A DNA stretch of 64,000 bases from Apostichopus japonicus (Eukaryota > Echinodermata > Holothuroidea > Aspidochirotida > Stichopodidae). The stretch is from NCBI RefSeq assembly GCF_037975245.1, contig NC_092566.1, forward strand, positions 17,579,001 to 17,643,000. The letters are read 5' to 3'. The notes below the pieces were generated by a model. The model ran no database searches, had not been told where the DNA came from, and saw nothing but the letters and a program-made list of their open reading frames with translations. Positions within the stretch are counted from its first letter, which is position 1. Each line of letters starts with the position of its first letter. Both the position numbers and the translations under genes were made by a program. Below, in pieces: positions 39,580-64,000 of the stretch.

Positions 39580-40679
39580 GTATTGATATTTCCTTGTATT
39601 ATATTAAATATAATCATATTTGAATACTGAAATATGAACTAGGGTAGTTGCCGTTCTTTGATTTGTTTAAGAGTACAGTGACGGCTGGGTAAATTTAACA
39701 AGATCTCGTATGACGAAAAACATTGTGAAACTATATTTTGGATCGGGAAAGAAGGCTATACCTTTAAAATTGTGAGAGACATGACCGGGGTTCCAATTAA
39801 CTCTCGGTACCGATGATAAATGCCGTCGTTGCACCTATATATATATTAAGTAATACCCATAAAAATAAAAATCGCAAAACACAACACGTACCGCTTTCAA
39901 TTATGTTACCGTGCACTCATAAATTATTTGCTTGCTCTGATCATCATAAAAATAGAATCATGAAAGTGTTTCAATGTTTTCTTAGCTTCAAGATATATAG
40001 TATTTGATAAAGAATAACACACCAGAAAAACCGACCGGTTTCGTCCATTTGGGACTCATCAGGCGAGGGATCGAACCCGTGGTAAACATTATACCACTTG
40101 CAACATATTCATTTCTTATTTACGGCTTTGCTTGCCAATAACGAGTGGATATTCTGTGTATATTGTCAGATTCAAATCACCAGGGGTGTACTCTGTACAA
40201 TCATAACACTTGGGTAATACGCTTTCAATAACAGTTATACAAAGCCAAGTTATACGCATTCACACACCAGTAGAATCACTGTGGTCGAGTGGTACGGACT
40301 TCGGTCTGTGTTTTTTTGGTATAGGACAAACATGGGTGATTAAATAAGGCACTGTTGCCCCCAGTACCTATCCACATCACCCTTATGAAGCTTTTTTGTT
40401 TCATCTATTTTAATAAGGACCACGTTGTGAACAAAATGTGCAACGTGAAGAATTTCAAAGCTTTTTCAGACAAGAATGATGCTCGTCACTGACAGTCAAT
40501 AAAGTAAGCTTTGAAATTTGCTAGATGTTTTCTTTTTTCATTGTTTATCTATCCGTCACCTATTTTTGGGGGTAAACATGGTAGATGGCAAAGGTGTTCA
40601 TCCGTAGACAAGTCATATATATAATTGGGTCTGATATAAGGAACTTACCGTTACGGTTTATTGGTACATGAAGACGGGG
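39580..40679. other. Spacer upstream of CLCA-B
   Basis: Homologous to 20668-21456 of unit A, including the hammerhead-bearing SINE. A unit-B-only stretch at about 40120-40500 includes a tRNA-like piece 'tggtcgagtggtacggact' at about 40284-40310 without a clear box B. No gene is seen. Confidence 0.5.
40010..40110 (-). mobile_element. tRNA-like SINE with intact hammerhead core (B copy)
   Basis: Minus strand: box B GGGTTCGATCCC, then the hammerhead core CTGATGAG (40062-40055), stem II GTCC..GGAC, and GAAAC (40042-40038) followed by CGGTC. ACCGGU is self-complementary, as in hammerheads whose stem III forms between two copies, and GUC would be the cleavage triplet. Stem I pairing is weak: only the first base pair is evident. 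The A-unit copy has CTTATGAG and is probably dead. Confidence 0.55.
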
Positions 40680-40689
40680 TATATATAAA
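40680..40689 (+). promoter_or_regulatory. TATA box of CLCA-B
   Basis: TATATATAAA about 110 bp upstream of the CLCA-B ATG, in sequence conserved with the CLCA-A promoter. A start site about 30 bp downstream is inferred. Confidence 0.55.
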
Positions 40690-40799
40690 TCATTCTTAGC
40701 TGTTTTTACAAAGCAGTTGTACATTGGTAAGCAGTGTCTAATGTGTGTAGCAAGTTTTTGGACGTTGGTTATATCACTTCTACTCTCACTACATCAGAA

Positions 40800-61074
<20,275 letters not shown>

Positions 61075-61966
61075 TTACAAAGAGAAGAAGACAATATTTA
61101 AAGGATATTAATTTGTATTCATGCATGGCTATCTTTATATGAAATCTTCCTTATGTGCTTCCCTGTGTATTCAGATGTGAATCATGAAAGGAGACACAAA
61201 ACCAACCGTAATTTGTAGCTGATATGACAGACATCTTTATGATGAACAAATCCTCCAAAAAATATCTTGTTCCGTTTAAAGATATGTTAGTATTCAGATC
61301 ATGTCTGGGAGCTGTCAGTTGTAAATCTGTGATGTCATAGTGCCGTTAAGATCAGAAACCTTTACTTTCTCCTTGTTTTTCGTTTCATATTCTCAAGGAA
61401 CATTTGAAACCCCTGCCATCATTTGGCCCTGAAAAGAGATTCAATATTTTTGAATCAACATTTGGAAAATCCATCTCCGTGAAAGAAAATAATCCTGTAA
61501 TAGATAAAGGAAAACCATAAGGACAATGTAGCACATGCGGGTCGATGATTTCGTATGTAGACTTGACCAAGTCTTTAAACATTGTTAGTGTTAAAATAGT
61601 AGATTTTTAATCTGGAATAAGGCATGTAATCGTCCCATGGGGGCATATATTCTCTCCATACAATTTGTGTTTTATTAACTGCTACTTATCCAAGCAAATG
61701 TTGAGGTGTATATACGTTGGGACAGAGCTATTGCTTGTTTCAACTTTCATTGTATTTTGTAATTATGGTTAGTCTATTTCTACTTGTAAATAAAACAGAA
61801 GAAGCTGTAGATTCGGGTACTGTACACTAATGCACCATAGGGCTCTATATGTAATCGTACCATGGGGGCATATAATCTCTCTTTCTCCATACCACTTGTT
61901 TTGTATTTTACTTTCTCAATTCATTGCTACTTATCAGCAAATGTTGAGGTTTATATAGGCTACATT
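61075..61966. other. CLCA-B 3' flank with start of 240-bp tandem repeat
   Basis: Matches the flank of CLCA-A and, more distantly, 11410-11810. The tandem repeat blocks begin at about 61700. No gene is seen. Confidence 0.55.
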
Positions 61967-62200
61967 GAGGAGTGTTAGCTCGGTGGTTAACGCAGGTGCC
62001 TTTCAATCATAAGGTCCCGAGTCACTCCAAGATTAATGTATGCCGTCCAGTAACAGAGTTGTTGACAATTGACAATTCGTAATCATGGCCGTTAAATATG
62101 AATCTAAGAGACTGACTTCGGTCAGCTTGCGGCTTTGATAAGCCAATGATGGCTTCTTCGCGAGTTCCTGCTTGCAGGAGGATCTAAAATACATACATAC
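61967..62200 (+). mobile_element. tRNA-derived SINE (B copy)
   Basis: Orthologous to the SINE at 36503-36709: TAGCTCGGTGGTTAACGC box A, a damaged box B (five bases lost around 'ggtcccgagtcactcc'), the 'cttcttcgcgagttcctgc' body and an ATAC tail. It has about 20 extra bases in the body compared with A. Confidence 0.75.
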
Positions 62201-63176
62201 ATACGTTGAGACAGAGCCATTGATTTCAATTTTTCATTGTATTCTGTAATTACGGTTAGTTTATTTCTACTTGTAAATACAACAGACGAAAATGTATTCG
62301 GGTACTTTACACAAATGTACTTTAGGGCTCGATATGTGATCGTCCCGAAGGGGCGTATACTATCTCTCTATACCATTTTCTTCTGTTTTTTATCTTTCTT
62401 TCTCTGTGCACTGATACATATCCAAGCCCGTAACCAGGCCAAGGGACGAAGGGCTTGCCCTCTTCACAGTACAGACTATTTACAGTACTGACTACTACCC
62501 CCCCCCCTCCATCCCATGGGTGCCAGTATTATATGTACGAAAACTGTAGCACATGACACAAGGGGTGCGTCTCTCCTTTAAATTGTTGGTGCCCCTCCAT
62601 AAATACTGGTGTCCCTCCATCTTAGAATTCCTGGTTATGGGCCTATGCTTACCTTCTTACATTTAATACAATAGTTTCCATTGTTCGTATATTTATGTAG
62701 TCAGATTAGTTTATTTTACTTTTATCAAATTATGAATAACATTACCAAGTGTAAAGCGACCGGCTCTGTGCGTTTTTATTGTTTATTTATGTTGATGGTT
62801 CAAACAAAAACAAGACCAGAGGTTGACTGGGGCATAACTTGCTACTTGGTCATGTGATCAAACTTGTCATGTGATTAACCATTAGGAGCCTTGCCTTGCA
62901 CGGCTCGATCATGAGGTTTCATTCTGACCATGGATCCAACAGGTGATTCTCGGTGTCTCGAAACAAGCAGCGCATTTGACATCTCGGACCAAGCGGCACA
63001 ACGATTATGAGCCGGTATATCAGTAGGACAATATCTCTTTGGTAAAGGCATTGTCTAAAATAGCAACCAAGTTGAATATTTGATCAGGTAATTATGTGAA
63101 GAATGGTGAGACTGTTTTCTTTATTAGATTTGTATTCTAGTGATTTATGGACTTATGGAAGAATATCGTTTGTGTT
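62201..63176. other. End of unit B and unique flank
   Basis: Similarity to unit A ends at about 62869. 62870-63176 is unique in this window and shows no gene. A C run lies at about 62499-62508. Confidence 0.5.
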
Positions 63177-64000
63177 GTATTTATGTAGACATGCTTGTCA
63201 CAATAACGACTGCATGTCGTATTGCTTGGTATACTAGACACAGGAATGAATCTTAGTTTAGGTATCCTAACATGGTATTTATGTAGACATGCTTGTCACG
63301 CTATAGACTACATGTTGTATTGATTGGTTTAGACACAGGATGGAATCTTAGTTTAGGTATCCTAACATGGTATTTATGTAGACATGCTTGTCACGCTATA
63401 GACTACATGTTGTATTGATTGGTTTAGACACAGGATGGAATCTTAGTTTAGGTATCCTAACATGGTATTTATATAGACATGCTTGTCACGCTATAGACTA
63501 CATGTTGTATTGATTGGTGTAGACACAGGAATGAATCTTAGTTTAGGTATCCTAACATGATATTTATGCAGACATGCTTGTCACGCTATAGACTACGTGT
63601 TGTATTGATTGGTTTAGACACAGGATGGAATCTTAGTTTAGGTATCCTAACATGGTATTTATGTAGACATGCTTGTCACGCTATAGACTGCATGTTGTAT
63701 TGATTGGTGTAGACACAGGAATGAATCTTAGTTTAGGTATCCTAACATGATATTTATGCAGACATGCTTGTCACGCTATAGACTACATGTTGTATTGATT
63801 GGTTTAGACACAGGATGGAATCTTAGTTTAGGTATCCTAACATGGTATTTATGCAGACATGCTTGTCACGCTATAGACTACATGTTGTATTGATTGGTTT
63901 AGACACAGGATGGAATCTTAGTTTAGGTATCCTAACATGGTATTTATGTAGACATGCTTGTCACGCTATAGACTACATGTTGTATTGATTGGTTTAGACA
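63177..64000. repeat. 95-bp satellite array, running off the window
   Basis: After one diverged unit, regular 95-bp monomers start at 63271, 63366, 63461, 63556, 63651, 63746, 63841 and 63936 (phase taken at 'catggtattt'). Each contains 'tagacatgcttgtcac', 'gttgtattgattgg' and 'tcttagtttaggtatcctaa'. Units differ by a few marker bases, and a two-unit pattern (63461-63650) recurs at 63651-63840. The array continues past the window edge. Confidence 0.95.

Overview
This is eukaryotic (animal) DNA: low GC, short exons (about 100 to 300 bp) with GT..AG introns, long non-coding stretches, microsatellites, tRNA-derived SINEs, a Penelope-like retroelement, a LINE fragment and a satellite array. The protein families and repeats fit a marine invertebrate deuterostome, perhaps an echinoderm such as a sea cucumber. 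That assignment is inference.

Layout. 1-9280 is mostly non-coding, with one unrecognised coiled-coil ORF (638-1378, minus). 9281-10261 (minus) is an intronless SLC35G-type drug/metabolite transporter. 10262-17916 has no convincing gene, but 11410-11810 resembles the 3' flank of the genes downstream. The rest of the window is a CLCA (calcium-activated chloride channel regulator) cluster on the plus strand: a broken paralog (17917-20667), CLCA-A (21575-35707, 15 exons), a broken fragment (37978-39579) and CLCA-B (40800-61074, 15 exons). A large tandem segmental duplication made 19041-37367 and 37906-62869, each holding a pseudo-exon block followed by a full gene. The window ends inside a 95-bp satellite (about 63177 to beyond 64000).

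CLCA-B reads through as 1199 codons: signal peptide, zincin-like domain with HEWGH, von Willebrand A domain with a complete MIDAS, beta-rich domains, a Thr/Ala mucin-like stalk, a transmembrane helix and a short basic tail. CLCA-A has the same exon plan but carries a 1-nt deletion in exon 13 that predicts a 741-residue product without stalk or membrane anchor. Its stalk is also much shorter. The region coding for the end of the protease domain and the following Cys-containing segment (end of exon 3, exon 4) differs far more between the copies than the other exons do.

Mobile DNA accounts for most of the size difference between the two units. B has a foldback element (about 41066-42002), a Penelope-like element with GIY-YIG ORF and 13-bp target duplications (45934-47305), a LINE fragment (about 50468-51690) and a 2.2-kb element built of TTTACC/GGTAAA palindromes (56179-58357). 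A has a small foldback/MITE (about 25257-25640) and a 79-bp Penelope end with 13-bp target duplications. Hammerhead-ribozyme-like motifs occur in the Penelope ends, at 5433-5471, and in a tRNA-like SINE. Two of them keep the same fold with different stem sequences, which is the most interesting non-coding signal here.

All calls are from reading the sequence. No database search or expression data was available.
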